Positions 1 through 7,950 of a stretch of DNA of 39,721 nucleotides are shown here, piece after piece (positions within the stretch are counted from its first letter, which is position 1; each line of letters opens with the position of its first letter). This DNA is from JAKAJA01 sp037440125 (GTDB taxonomy: Bacteria; Acidobacteriota; UBA4820; DSQY01), in NCBI GenBank assembly GCA_037440125.1, contig JBBIUU010000020.1, forward strand, positions 1-39,721. Direction: 5' to 3'. The translations under genes were made by a program, and so were the position numbers. The notes under the pieces are model-generated. The model ran no database searches. It worked only from the letters and a program-made list of their open reading frames with translations, and was not told where the DNA came from.

Positions 1-28
1 TGGCCGGAACCCCGCGTGGAGGGGGAGC

Positions 29-1381
29 ATGACGCACCGTCGGGAAGACGCCATCAAGCACTGGAACGAGCTCCTCTGGGCCAGCCCGGACCACGGAGCC
101 ATCGTGGACGCCATCGCGGGAGCCCAGCGGCGAGGCGGGATGTCCCTCGGGGACCGACCCTTCTGCAACGTGGCGCGCCCCCGCTTCGTGACGCGGGAGG
201 AGATGGCCACGGAGCACCGCGCCGTGTCCCACCTCGCGCGGGCCGCGCGGAGGGTCCGCGACGCCGTCCTCGATGACCAGACGCTCCACGCCGCGTACCT
301 CGGCACCCTCGACCGCTGGGTCGGGACGATCCTCCAGCTGGAGCCGAGGGTGCCCGACGTCCGCTCCATCCTGCGCTTCGACTCCTTCACCTCCGAGAAG
401 GGCATCAAGTTCGTGGAGCTCAACGGCGACATCCCCATGGGGAGCGTGTGTAACGACGGCGTCGTTCCCATCTTCCGGGCGCTCCCTTTCTTCGAGGCGT
501 TCCGGGAGCGCTACGACGTCCGCCCGAACCTCGTGCAGGTGGGCATGACGCAGACCTTCCTCCACGCCTGGCAGGCCTGGGGCGGCACGGGGACGCCGCG
601 CATCTGCGTCGCGGCCTTCCACGGCCACATGGAGGAGGTCTTCGCGGAGCTCAACGTCCGCGAGATGACGAAGCTGGGGCTCGACGCCGTCAAGGCCGGC
701 CCGGAGGACATGGACTATCGGGACGGGAAGCTCCTCTGCAAGGGACGGGCGGTGGACGTCCTCTACCGCATCATGCACACCGACGACTGCCTCGAGGAGG
801 CCGGGGCCATCCGGCCCATCCTCGACGCCGTGAGGGACCGCGCGGTCTGCATGGTGAACCCCTTCCGCAGCGAGCTCCTGAGCCACAAGTTCCTCTTTGC
901 GCTGCTCACGGACGACGCGCACGACTTCCACTTTTCGAAAGAGGAGGCGGCCGCCATCAAGACCCACGTGCCCTGGGGACGGATCCTCGCCGAGGGCCGC
1001 ACGACCGGGCCCGGGGGCGACGCCGTGGACCTCGTGGAATACGTCGCCAGCCACCGGGAGAACCTCGTACTCAAGCCGGCGCACGCCGCGGGCGGCGAGG
1101 GGGTCCGCCTCGGATGGACGACCGACGACGCCACGTGGGCCGCCGCCGTCCGCGACGCGCTGGATGGCGGGCACGTGGTCCAGGAGAAGGTCGAGGTCAC
1201 GGAGGAGACCTACCCCGCGCTCGAGGAGGGCTTCCCCCTGCGGAAGTACTACGAGGACACGGACCCCTTCCACTTCCCGGGCGGCTATTCGTCGGTCATG
1301 ACGCGGGTGAGCGTCGCCGAGATCACCAACATGGCGCAAGGCGGGAGCATCATCCCCACTTTTGTGCTCGACCCCAGGTAA
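29..1381 (+). CDS. Circularly permuted ATP-grasp family protein
   Basis: 450 residues, with ATG at 29 after a strong GGAGGGGGAG ribosome site. The protein has the look of the circularly permuted ATP-grasp family (relatives of the glutathionylspermidine synthase C-terminal domain), which couple ATP hydrolysis to forming a carboxylate-amine or similar bond. Visible landmarks are RFDSF (116-120), VELNGDIPMG (129-138), VNPFRSE (276-282), the LVLKPAHAAGGEGV stretch (346-359, with Lys349 and a glycine loop as nucleotide contacts), and VQEKV (384-388). The C-terminal TRVS...NMAQGG segment is like the metal-binding end of these enzymes. No signal peptide is seen, so it is probably cytoplasmic. The exporter gene starts 7 bp downstream, so the pair is likely one operon and the ligated product may be exported. 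The substrate is not deducible. The fold assignment is fairly secure; the function is open. Confidence 0.7.
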   Translation: MTHRREDAIKHWNELLWASPDHGAIVDAIAGAQRRGGMSLGDRPFCNVARPRFVTREEMATEHRAVSHLARAARRVRDAVLDDQTLHAAYLGTLDRWVGTILQLEPRVPDVRSILRFDSFTSEKGIKFVELNGDIPMGSVCNDGVVPIFRALPFFEAFRERYDVRPNLVQVGMTQTFLHAWQAWGGTGTPRICVAAFHGHMEEVFAELNVREMTKLGLDAVKAGPEDMDYRDGKLLCKGRAVDVLYRIMHTDDCLEEAGAIRPILDAVRDRAVCMVNPFRSELLSHKFLFALLTDDAHDFHFSKEEAAAIKTHVPWGRILAEGRTTGPGGDAVDLVEYVASHRENLVLKPAHAAGGEGVRLGWTTDDATWAAAVRDALDGGHVVQEKVEVTEETYPALEEGFPLRKYYEDTDPFHFPGGYSSVMTRVSVAEITNMAQGGSIIPTFVLDPR

Positions 1382-1388
1382 GCCCATC

Positions 1389-2795
1389 GTGAAGGCCGGC
1401 AGGGGTTCGAGGGCCCTGTTCATCGCGAGCGTGGCCGTGGCCGTCTTCATGGCCCGGCTCGACACCTACATCGTGAACATCTCCCTGCCCGCCATGGCGC
1501 GGTCCTTCGGCGTGGGGACGAGCGCCATCTCGTGGGTCACCATGGGCTACCTGCTCTTCAACTGCGGGGCCATGATGCTCGTGGGGCGCCTCGCGGATTC
1601 GGTTCCGCCGAGGAGGCTCTTCATCTGGGGCTACGCCATCTTCACCGCTGGGTCGCTCTTCTGCGGCCTCGCGCCCGGGCTGGGCCTGCTGATCTTCTGC
1701 CGGTGCCTCCAGGGGCTCGGCGGAGCGGTCCTCGTCATCACCACCTACACGGCGGTCTCGCGCTTCCTTCCCGCCGCCGAGGTGGGCGGGGCCATGGGTG
1801 TGCTCGCCACCTTCGGCGCGCTGGGAATCGCCGTCGGGTCGCCGCTGGGCGGCCTTCTCACCGAGCGCTTCTCCTGGCCATGGGTCTTCTTCGTCAACGT
1901 GCCCGTGGGGATCGCGGCTATCGCCCTGGCCCGCTGGGCGATGCCGGACGATCTGGGCGCGGAGGAGCGCGAGGGCCGACTCGACCTCCCCGGCGCGCTC
2001 CTCTCCCTCGTCGCCGTGGCGGCGTTCATCCTCGGCCTCGACGCGGGCCACGAGACGGGATGGCTCTCGTGGCATGCGCTGGGCCTGCTCGGGCTCTCCG
2101 CTCTGTGCGGCCCGCTCTTCCTGCTCCGGCAGAATAGGGTCGCGAGCCCGCTCGTCCCCTCCGCGCTGCTCGGCGACCGCCGGTTCCTCCTCGCCAACTC
2201 GGTCTCCGTCGCGGGGCTCCTCCTCATGGGCGGGAATGCTTTCCTTCTCCCCTTCCTGCTCGAACGGGTGAAAGGCCTGGACGCGGAGCGCTCTGGCCTG
2301 GTGATCCTGACCTACTCTGTCCTCTTCATGGCGCTCTCGCCCCTCACGGGACGACTGGCCGACCGATTCGCCCCATGGCACCTCTGCGCCGCGGGGATGG
2401 GCGTCGCGGCCGCAGACTGTATTTTTCTGGCCCTGACCATGGGGGCGCTGGGCATCGGCATGGTGGTGGTCTTCCTGGCGGGGCTCGCCGTCGCCTACGC
2501 GCTCTTCATGGCCGCGAGCAGCAAACAGGTCCTAGGCTCGGCGCCTGCCGAGGAGAAGGGGGCCGCGTCGGCGGTCTACGGGACGCTCTACAACCTGAGC
2601 CTGCTGCTCGGCGTCGCTGCCTTCGAGACCTTCTACGCTGCCGCGGGGACCGGCGAGGTGAAGATGATGGCCGGCCCCGCCCTGCGCGAGCCCGGATTCA
2701 GCCGCGCCTACTTCTTCGGCGCAATCGCCTGCCTGGCGTCGCTGGCCCTCGCGTGGCGGTTCGGCTCAGGCCGCCCCAGGGAACAGGCGGAGTGA
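1389..2795 (+). CDS. MFS transporter, DHA2 (EmrB/QacA-like) family
   Basis: Integral membrane proton-antiport type exporter of about 468 residues. The frame is open from a TTG at 1362, but I prefer GTG at 1389: it follows an AGG ribosome site, lies just after the stop of the upstream gene and places the first helix correctly. The first helix carries the DHA2 signature-like ARLDTYIVNISLPAMA. The motif A loop (VGRLADSVPPRRLF) and motif C-like GALGIAVGSPLGG follow. Hydrophobic segments continue to the C-terminus, compatible with 14 helices. The usual family role is export of drugs or other hydrophobic compounds. Directly behind the ATP-grasp gene it could export that enzyme's product or give resistance to it; this is inference. 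Confidence 0.85.
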   Translation: MKAGRGSRALFIASVAVAVFMARLDTYIVNISLPAMARSFGVGTSAISWVTMGYLLFNCGAMMLVGRLADSVPPRRLFIWGYAIFTAGSLFCGLAPGLGLLIFCRCLQGLGGAVLVITTYTAVSRFLPAAEVGGAMGVLATFGALGIAVGSPLGGLLTERFSWPWVFFVNVPVGIAAIALARWAMPDDLGAEEREGRLDLPGALLSLVAVAAFILGLDAGHETGWLSWHALGLLGLSALCGPLFLLRQNRVASPLVPSALLGDRRFLLANSVSVAGLLLMGGNAFLLPFLLERVKGLDAERSGLVILTYSVLFMALSPLTGRLADRFAPWHLCAAGMGVAAADCIFLALTMGALGIGMVVVFLAGLAVAYALFMAASSKQVLGSAPAEEKGAASAVYGTLYNLSLLLGVAAFETFYAAAGTGEVKMMAGPALREPGFSRAYFFGAIACLASLALAWRFGSGRPREQAE

Positions 2796-2809
2796 TCCTG
2801 GACTCGCGG

Positions 2810-2863
2810 GGCTCTCCGGCTTCACCACTCGCCGGCTCGCTGGCTCCTTGACCCTCTGGCTCA
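2810..2863. repeat. Degenerate octamer array (GGCTCNCN), locus A
   Basis: Just after the exporter stop the + strand reads as successive imperfect octamers: GGCTCTCC, GGCTTCACC, ACTCGCC, GGCTCGCT, GGCTCCTT, GACCCTCT, GGCTCAGA. The complement core (GAGCCGG-like) is the same as in the array behind mazG at 9311-9464. Only one arm is visible before the REP-like units and the assembly gap. It lies between convergent genes. Confidence 0.6.
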
Positions 2864-2872
2864 GATATCCGC

Positions 2873-3083
2873 AGGACCCTCGGGCTCAGGAGAGCCCTCC
2901 TACGGTGAACCGGCGCNNNNNNNNNNNNNNNNNNNNNNNNNNNNNNNNNNNNNNNNNNNNNNNNNNNNNNNNNNNNNNNNNNNNNNNNNNNNNNNNNNNN
3001 NNNNNNNNNNNNNNNNCGCCCGCCATCAGGACCCTCGGGCTCAGGAGAGCCCTCCTACGGTGAACCGGCGCCCGCCGGTTCAC
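2873..3083. repeat. REP-like tandem unit (about 52 bp) with GTAG hairpin, interrupted by gap
   Basis: A 44-bp sequence ending ACGGTGAACCGGCGC is present on both sides of the N run (about 2873-2916 and about 3027-3071). Joining the copies through the CGCCCGCCATC that follows the gap gives a unit near 52 bp, so the gap probably hides a tandem array. On the minus strand each copy reads GTAG, then a hairpin with stem GGGCTC/GAGCCC and loop TCCT. A GTAG or GGAG tetranucleotide before a stem is the known layout of REP elements processed by RAYT transposases. At the right end a second perfect 9-bp stem, GTGAACCGG (3060-3068) with CCGGTTCAC (3075-3083), supplies the TGA stop of the TPR lipoprotein gene and may help terminate its transcript. 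Confidence 0.65.
2917..3016. other. Assembly gap (100 N)
   Basis: Exactly 100 N, the convention for a gap of unknown length. Both edges are copies of the same REP-like unit, so the break was most likely caused by a collapsed tandem repeat. Confidence 0.95.
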
Positions 3084-3883
3084 TGCCGCGGTTTCGCCCA
3101 CTCGTTCTCGATGAGGTCGTAGAGGCCCTTCTGGTCGTCGCCGAGCTTCTCGAGCCAGTAGTTGTAGAAGAGCACGAAATCGGGGTCGCTCATCTTGGCG
3201 AGGTAGAGCTTGAACTCCTCGTAGGCGGCCTTGGGGTCGCCCTGCTTGAGGGCGATCTCGGCGAGGTAGAGGTGCGTGTCGCGCATGGTGTAGGTCGTGT
3301 CGCCCAGGAGGTCGCCCGTCCCCTTCGCGCGTTCGAGGGCGTTTTCGAAGAGCTTCTTGGCTTCGGGGTACTTACCCTGGGCGTAGAGGATGCGGGCCTC
3401 GAGGTAGTCCGCCACCTTGGGCGCGTCGATGGCTTTCTGCTCGCGGATCCAGGCGAGGAGGGTTTCGGCCTTGGCGTAGTCACCCATGAGCCGGAGCATG
3501 GTGATCTCGCCGATGACCGCCGTGGTGGGCTTGGCGCCGAGGGAGCGCGCCTTCTCGAAGGCCTTGAACGCCTCCGGATAGTTCCGGTCGTCCCAAAACG
3601 AGCGCGCGATCTGCAGGACCGGGTCGGGGTCGGTGGGATTCAGCGCCACGGCGCGCTGGAGGTAGAAGCGCCGCGCCGAGGGCAGCGTGTTGGCCTCGGG
3701 CGGGAGCTTCTCGCAGCAGAACATGCCCTTCTGCAGGATTTCGATGGACTTCTCGTCCGTGACCCTGAGGGCGCACTCCATCTCCTTCTTGTACTTCTCT
3801 TCCTTGGATTGGAAGGCGCCGCAGCAGGCGGCGAGGGACGCGAGGGCCAGAAGGCCGAGGGGCAGCAGGGCGCGCGGTTTCAC
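3080..3883 (-). CDS. TPR-repeat lipoprotein
   Basis: 267 residues. GTG start at 3883 behind AGGAGGTGATC, an almost complete anti-Shine-Dalgarno complement, so the start is firm and translation probably strong. The signal peptide MKPRALLPLGLLALASLAAC ends in a lipobox (LAAC, Cys20), which predicts lipid anchoring in the envelope. The mature protein is helical with TPR-like periodicity: AVALNPTDPDPVLQIARSF, YPEAFKAFEKARSLG, YAKAETLLAWIREQ, YPEAKKLFENALERA and PKAAYEEFKLYLAK. Such proteins usually scaffold protein complexes; no specific partner is visible. An early Cys pair (FCCEKL) is unusual. Its stop codon lies inside a REP-like hairpin. Confidence 0.8.
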   Translation of the reverse strand: MKPRALLPLGLLALASLAACCGAFQSKEEKYKKEMECALRVTDEKSIEILQKGMFCCEKLPPEANTLPSARRFYLQRAVALNPTDPDPVLQIARSFWDDRNYPEAFKAFEKARSLGAKPTTAVIGEITMLRLMGDYAKAETLLAWIREQKAIDAPKVADYLEARILYAQGKYPEAKKLFENALERAKGTGDLLGDTTYTMRDTHLYLAEIALKQGDPKAAYEEFKLYLAKMSDPDFVLFYNYWLEKLGDDQKGLYDLIENEWAKPRQ

Positions 3884-4002
3884 AGATCACCTCCTCGATC
3901 AGTTTAGCAGGGCCGGCCGCCGTCCGGGCGCCACCGCCCGGGTTCTTCCCTTGAATCGGCCCCGACGGCGGCCTATCCTGTGAGCTCAGGCCGGGAGAGC
4001 GC

Positions 4003-5100
4003 ATGGATCGTCGGGACGTCCTCATCATCGGCGGCGGCTTCGCGGGCGCCGCCACGGCGTGGTGGCTCAAGCGCCGCGGCGTGGCCCGCGTGACCCTCCT
4101 GGAGCAGGAGGAGACGGCCGGCGTGCACGCCTCGGGCCGGAACGCAGGCATCGCGCGCCAGGCCACCGAGAACCCCGCCACGACCCTCCTCGCGGCCCGC
4201 AGCGTCTCCTTCATCCGCCACCCGCCCGAGGGCTTCGCCGCCACACCGCTGTTCGAGGGCACGGGCGGCTTCCTCATGTCCTGCGTGGAGGAGGACCCCC
4301 GTCTCGAGGACATACGGAAGCACTCGCTCGCGGGCGGCGTGCATACCTACTTCGCGGAGCGCGGCGAGGTCCTCGAGCGGATGCCCGCCCTCCTCGAATC
4401 GCCCTTCCGCCAAGCCCTCTGCTGCCCGTACGACGGCTTCGTGGACATCCACGCCCTCCTCACCGCCTACCTCTCTCCCTCGGAGGTTCTGACCGGGGCG
4501 AGGGTCACCGGGTTCCGCAAGGAGGGCTCGCGCCTGACGGCCGTGGAGACCGACCGGGGCGAATTCTCGGCCGAGTGGTTCGTGGACGCCGCGGGAGCAT
4601 GGGCGAGTGTGGTGGGCCTGATGGCGGGTGCGGCCCCCGTGAGGCTCACGCCGAAGAGGAGGCACCTGCTGCACACGGGACCCCTCGACTGGGCGGTGCC
4701 CTCGGCGCCCTACGTGTGGTGCCTCCACCCCGCGGTGTACTTCCGCCCCGAGAGCCACGGCCTCCTGCTGTCACCCTGCGACGAGACGCCCTCGTCTCCC
4801 GGCACGCCGGCCTCCGACCCCGAGGTCGCGCTCCTCCTGGCCGACCGCCTCGCCGGCACATTCCCCCACCTCGCCAACCTGCCGATCGCCCGGTACTGGT
4901 CGGAGCTGAGGACCTTCTCGGAGGACGGGGGCTTCGTAATCGGACGCGACACGCGTCTCGAGAACTTCCTGTGGGTCGCCGGCCTTGCGGGCCACGGCAT
5001 GACGACCTCCGCCGCCGTCGGCGAGCTCGCCGCGGCGCTCCTCCTCGACATGGTGCCGCCCCTCGACCCCGCGCCCTACGACCCCGCGCGGTTCGAGTAA
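4003..5100 (+). CDS. FAD-dependent oxidoreductase, DAO family
   Basis: 365 residues from ATG 4003 (GGGAGAG upstream). The N-terminus VLIIGGGFAGAATAWWL holds the dinucleotide-binding GxGxxG (Gly10, Gly12, Gly15), followed by the acidic end of the second strand (LLEQEE). HASGRNAGIARQ (about 43-54) is the SGRNAG/R motif typical of the DadA, glycine oxidase and sarcosine oxidase group, which oxidise C-N bonds of amino acids or N-methyl amino acids. GLAGHGMTTSAAVGELAA near the C-terminus closes the FAD site. No signal peptide or membrane segment is seen, so it should be cytoplasmic or peripheral. It stands alone between a minus-strand lipoprotein gene and a repeat spacer, so context does not reveal the substrate. 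Confidence 0.8.
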   Translation: MDRRDVLIIGGGFAGAATAWWLKRRGVARVTLLEQEETAGVHASGRNAGIARQATENPATTLLAARSVSFIRHPPEGFAATPLFEGTGGFLMSCVEEDPRLEDIRKHSLAGGVHTYFAERGEVLERMPALLESPFRQALCCPYDGFVDIHALLTAYLSPSEVLTGARVTGFRKEGSRLTAVETDRGEFSAEWFVDAAGAWASVVGLMAGAAPVRLTPKRRHLLHTGPLDWAVPSAPYVWCLHPAVYFRPESHGLLLSPCDETPSSPGTPASDPEVALLLADRLAGTFPHLANLPIARYWSELRTFSEDGGFVIGRDTRLENFLWVAGLAGHGMTTSAAVGELAAALLLDMVPPLDPAPYDPARFE

Positions 5101-5114
5101 GGCGACAACCCGTT

Positions 5115-5300
<186 letters not shown>

Positions 5301-5307
5301 GTCGTCT

Positions 5308-5811
5308 TTAAGTCTTTTTCAATACGATCTTGCAGCAGCCCGCGCCGCGGCCCATGGAGGCTGCGATGTCCGTGGTCCAGCGGCTGCCGGGCATGGCGGC
5401 GCCGAGCCACGCGTCCCAGACGCTCTCGCATGCGGCGCAGGGGGTGTCGCGCCGCAGGCCGGCCTTCTCGGCGCCCTCCTGAGGGGAGCACTTGGTGACG
5501 GAGATGGTCACGGTGTCGCCGTCGATGTCGAAGGTCGCGTCCATCCCCTTGCCCAGGAAGATGCGGTGGTACGCGTGCACGAGCTGCGTGGCTTCCTCGA
5601 CCGTCGTCGCGCCCGGGTGGCCGACGGCTTTTAGGAATTCCCTCAGCTCGATGCGGCCGAAGCTGTAGCGGACCCGCGCGTTGAGCTCCACGCCCTTTTC
5701 CACACCGAAGGCCTGCGCCGTTTTCAGGAACCACTGCCCGTCCCAGGAGAGCATGAGCCGTCCCAGGAGCTCGATCGTCTTGTCGGGGGGGAGATCGTAC
5801 TTTCCGGGCAT
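5308..5811 (-). CDS. Cysteine-rich conserved hypothetical protein (possibly DUF6125/ATC-hydrolase-like)
   Basis: 167 residues from ATG 5811. No signal peptide or membrane segment. The N-terminal half (LGRLMLSWDGQWFLKTAQAFG) resembles small bacterial proteins of the DUF6125 / L-2-amino-thiazoline-4-carboxylate hydrolase-like group; this is from memory of the sequence style and is weak. The C-terminal half has a conserved-looking cysteine set, TKCSPQ, DTPCAACESVW and GAGCCKIVLKK, five Cys in about 60 residues, which suggests metal or cofactor binding. It is flanked on both sides by short-repeat arrays (loci B and C) and is divergent from mutL. Function not recognised. Confidence 0.6.
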   Translation of the reverse strand: MPGKYDLPPDKTIELLGRLMLSWDGQWFLKTAQAFGVEKGVELNARVRYSFGRIELREFLKAVGHPGATTVEEATQLVHAYHRIFLGKGMDATFDIDGDTVTISVTKCSPQEGAEKAGLRRDTPCAACESVWDAWLGAAMPGSRWTTDIAASMGRGAGCCKIVLKKT

Positions 5812-5847
5812 GGCGCATCTCCATCAAAGCGAAGAGTGTAGCAAAGA

Positions 5848-6005
5848 GAATTCGGAGTTCGGAGTTCGGAATTCGGAATTCGGAGAAAGAAGACCACAGA
5901 CCGAATTCGGCTCTTACCCCCTTTCGTTTCTGCCCCCTCGTTTCGAATTCCGCTTTCGCCTTTCAACTTCCGCTTTCCGCATTCCGCTTTCCGAATTCCG
6001 CTTTT
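5848..6005. repeat. Inverted pair of heptamer arrays (CGGAATT / TTCCGCT), locus C
   Basis: Left arm (5848-5886) is an exact 7-bp rhythm: CGGAGTT, CGGAGTT, CGGAATT, CGGAATT, CGGAG. Right arm (5941-6005) runs TTCCGCT, TTCGCCT, TTCAACT, TCCGCTT, TCCGCAT, TCCGCTT, TCCGAAT, TCCGCTT, whose complement has the same CGGAA core. The two arms face each other around about 54 bp. The locus occupies the divergent promoter region between the 5308-5811 gene and mutL, so it may touch both promoters. Recurrent GAATTC palindromes are inside the unit. Confidence 0.8.
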
Positions 6006-6043
6006 CCCCTGTCACTGCTATCCTTACCCCCGCGAGGTGACGC

Positions 6044-7765
6044 TTGGGCCACATCCGGCTCCTGCCCGACAACCTGGTGAACCAGATCGCCGCGGGCGAG
6101 GTCATCGAGCGCCCGGCCTCCGTCGTGAAGGAGCTCGTGGAGAACGCCCTCGACGCGGGCGCCGGGCGCGTCCGCGTGGAGCTCGACGCCGGCGGCCGCG
6201 AGCGCATCCTCGTGGAGGACGACGGCGCCGGCATGGACGGCGACGACCTTCTCATGGCCCTCGAGCGCCACGCCACCAGCAAGCTCCGCACCGAGCGCGA
6301 CCTCTTCGCCATCGCGACCCTCGGGTTCCGCGGCGAGGCCCTCCCCTCCATCGCCTCCGTAAGCCGGCTCTCGATCTGGAGCCGCCCCGGCGACGGGGCC
6401 GACGGGCGCACCGTGTCCGTCGAGGGCGGGCGCTTCGGCGCGGTAGAGCCCTGCGGCCTCGCGCAGGGCACGCGCGTGGAGGTGCGCGACCTCTTCTTCA
6501 ACGTGCCCGCCCGCCGCAAGTTCCTCCGCAGCCCCGCGACGGAGCTGACACACGTGGTCACCCTCCTGGAGCACTACGCCCTCGCCCGCCCCGACGTGGC
6601 CCTCACGCTCACGGCGGACGCCAGGACGGTCCTCGACCTCGCGCCCGCGGCGGACCGCGTCGAGCGCTTCTTCGAGCTCTTCCCCGAGATCCCCCGCGCC
6701 GACATGGTGCCCGTGGAGCACGAGGGGCACCGCGTGACCCTGCGCGGCCTCGCGGGGAAGCCCGAGCGGAACCTGGGCTCGCCGCGCTACCAGTTCACCC
6801 TGGTGAACGGGCGCTTCGTGCGCGACCGCGTCTTGCAGCACGCCATCGTGCAGGCCTACGAGGACACCCATCCGCGGGGGCGCTACCCCGTCGTCCTCCT
6901 CTCCATCACCGTGCCCCTGGACAAGGTGGACGTGAACGTACACCCCACGAAGCGCGAGGTGCGCTTCGTCGACTCGGGCGCCGTCCACGACGCCGTGGCC
7001 TCCGCCGTGCGCCAGGCCATCGCCCCGGGCAGGCCCTTCCCCGTCCGGGCAGACGGCTACGGCCAGCCCCCCTGGTCTCCTTCCGGGGGGGCCGGCGTCA
7101 CCGAGCTCCCCGGCACCTTCGGAGGTCTCGCGCCTCAGGCCCAGGCCGTCGGGCTCTTCGGCGGAGCGGCGCCCGACGAGGGCGGCGTCGTCCCGGGCGC
7201 CAGCCCCCTCAAGGCTCTCGCCCAGTGGCGGAGCTCCTTCATCCTCTGCGACGGTCCCGAGGGCCTCTACGTCGTGGACCAGCACGTGGCCCACGAGCGG
7301 ATCCGCTTCGAGCAGTTCCGCCGCTTCCTCGATCGGCCCGGCCCCCGCCAGCCTTTCCTCGTGCCCTGGGTCTACGAGCTCCCCAAGGCCCTCGCGCACC
7401 GCACCGAGGAGCTGGCCGAGCTCCTCTCCGCGCAGGGCTTCGAGGCCGAGCCCGCCGGCCCGGACAGCGTGGCCGTGGGGTCGGCGCCCGCCTTCCTCAG
7501 ACCCGGCGAGACGGAGCGCATCCTCAGCGAGTTCGTCCAATCCCTCGCCGAGGTCCTCAGGACGCCGCGCTCGCGCTGGAAGGAGGTCCTCGTCATGCGC
7601 TCGTGCCGGGGCTCGGTCATGCTCAACGACCCCATGTCCCTTGAAAAAATGCAGTACCTGTTGGACACTCTCTTTTCTCTCGGGGCGCCCCTGACGTGTC
7701 CGCACGGGCGGCCCATCGTGTTCACCCTCAGGGAGGCGGACCTCCTGGCCAAGTTCGACAGGTAG
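6044..7765 (+). CDS. mutL: DNA mismatch repair protein MutL (endonuclease type)
   Basis: 573 residues, TTG start at 6044 preceded by GAGGTGA; the N-terminus IRLLPDNLVNQIAAGEV fits family starts. The N-terminal GHKL ATPase shows motif I (LVENALDAGA, Glu33/Asn34), DDGAGM (59-64) and GFRGEAL (94-100). After a linker rich in Gly and Pro (about 335-380) comes the dimerisation/endonuclease domain with DQHVAHERIRFE (from Asp412, the metal site; Val replaces the usual Ala), SCRGSV, CPHGRP (from Cys552) and a terminal KFDR. These motifs mark MutL proteins that nick DNA themselves, as in bacteria without MutH. No mutS is present in the window. Confidence 0.95.
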   Translation: MGHIRLLPDNLVNQIAAGEVIERPASVVKELVENALDAGAGRVRVELDAGGRERILVEDDGAGMDGDDLLMALERHATSKLRTERDLFAIATLGFRGEALPSIASVSRLSIWSRPGDGADGRTVSVEGGRFGAVEPCGLAQGTRVEVRDLFFNVPARRKFLRSPATELTHVVTLLEHYALARPDVALTLTADARTVLDLAPAADRVERFFELFPEIPRADMVPVEHEGHRVTLRGLAGKPERNLGSPRYQFTLVNGRFVRDRVLQHAIVQAYEDTHPRGRYPVVLLSITVPLDKVDVNVHPTKREVRFVDSGAVHDAVASAVRQAIAPGRPFPVRADGYGQPPWSPSGGAGVTELPGTFGGLAPQAQAVGLFGGAAPDEGGVVPGASPLKALAQWRSSFILCDGPEGLYVVDQHVAHERIRFEQFRRFLDRPGPRQPFLVPWVYELPKALAHRTEELAELLSAQGFEAEPAGPDSVAVGSAPAFLRPGETERILSEFVQSLAEVLRTPRSRWKEVLVMRSCRGSVMLNDPMSLEKMQYLLDTLFSLGAPLTCPHGRPIVFTLREADLLAKFDR

Positions 7766-7772
7766 CGAGGAA

Positions 7773-7950
7773 AGCTATCAGCTTTCAGTTGTCAGCTTAG
7801 GGCAAGGACGAAAGACTCTTTCGAATTCGCTGCGAGGAACTCATGAAAACGCACCTGCACGCTCGTTCTATTCTGCTCACGGCTCACGGCTCACCGCTCA
7901 CGCCCTACTCCACTCGGCTCGCACCTCGCGCCTCACGCCTCACGCCTTCC
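7773..7950. repeat. Heptamer arrays (AGCTTTC and CTCACGG/CTCACGC), locus D
   Basis: First array (7773-7800): AGCTATC, AGCTTTC, AGTTGTC, AGCTTAG, just after the mutL stop. Second array (7875-7950): CTCACGG, CTCACGG, CTCACCG, CTCACGC, then after a short degenerate stretch CTCGCGC, CTCACGC, CTCACGC. The second array lies inside the reading frame starting at 7843 and encodes the extended N-terminal part of its signal peptide. Confidence 0.7.

Noticed and set aside
5963..7705. Long - strand open frame opposite mutL
   Set aside because: mutL carries all family motifs on the + strand; the antisense frame is a codon-bias shadow.
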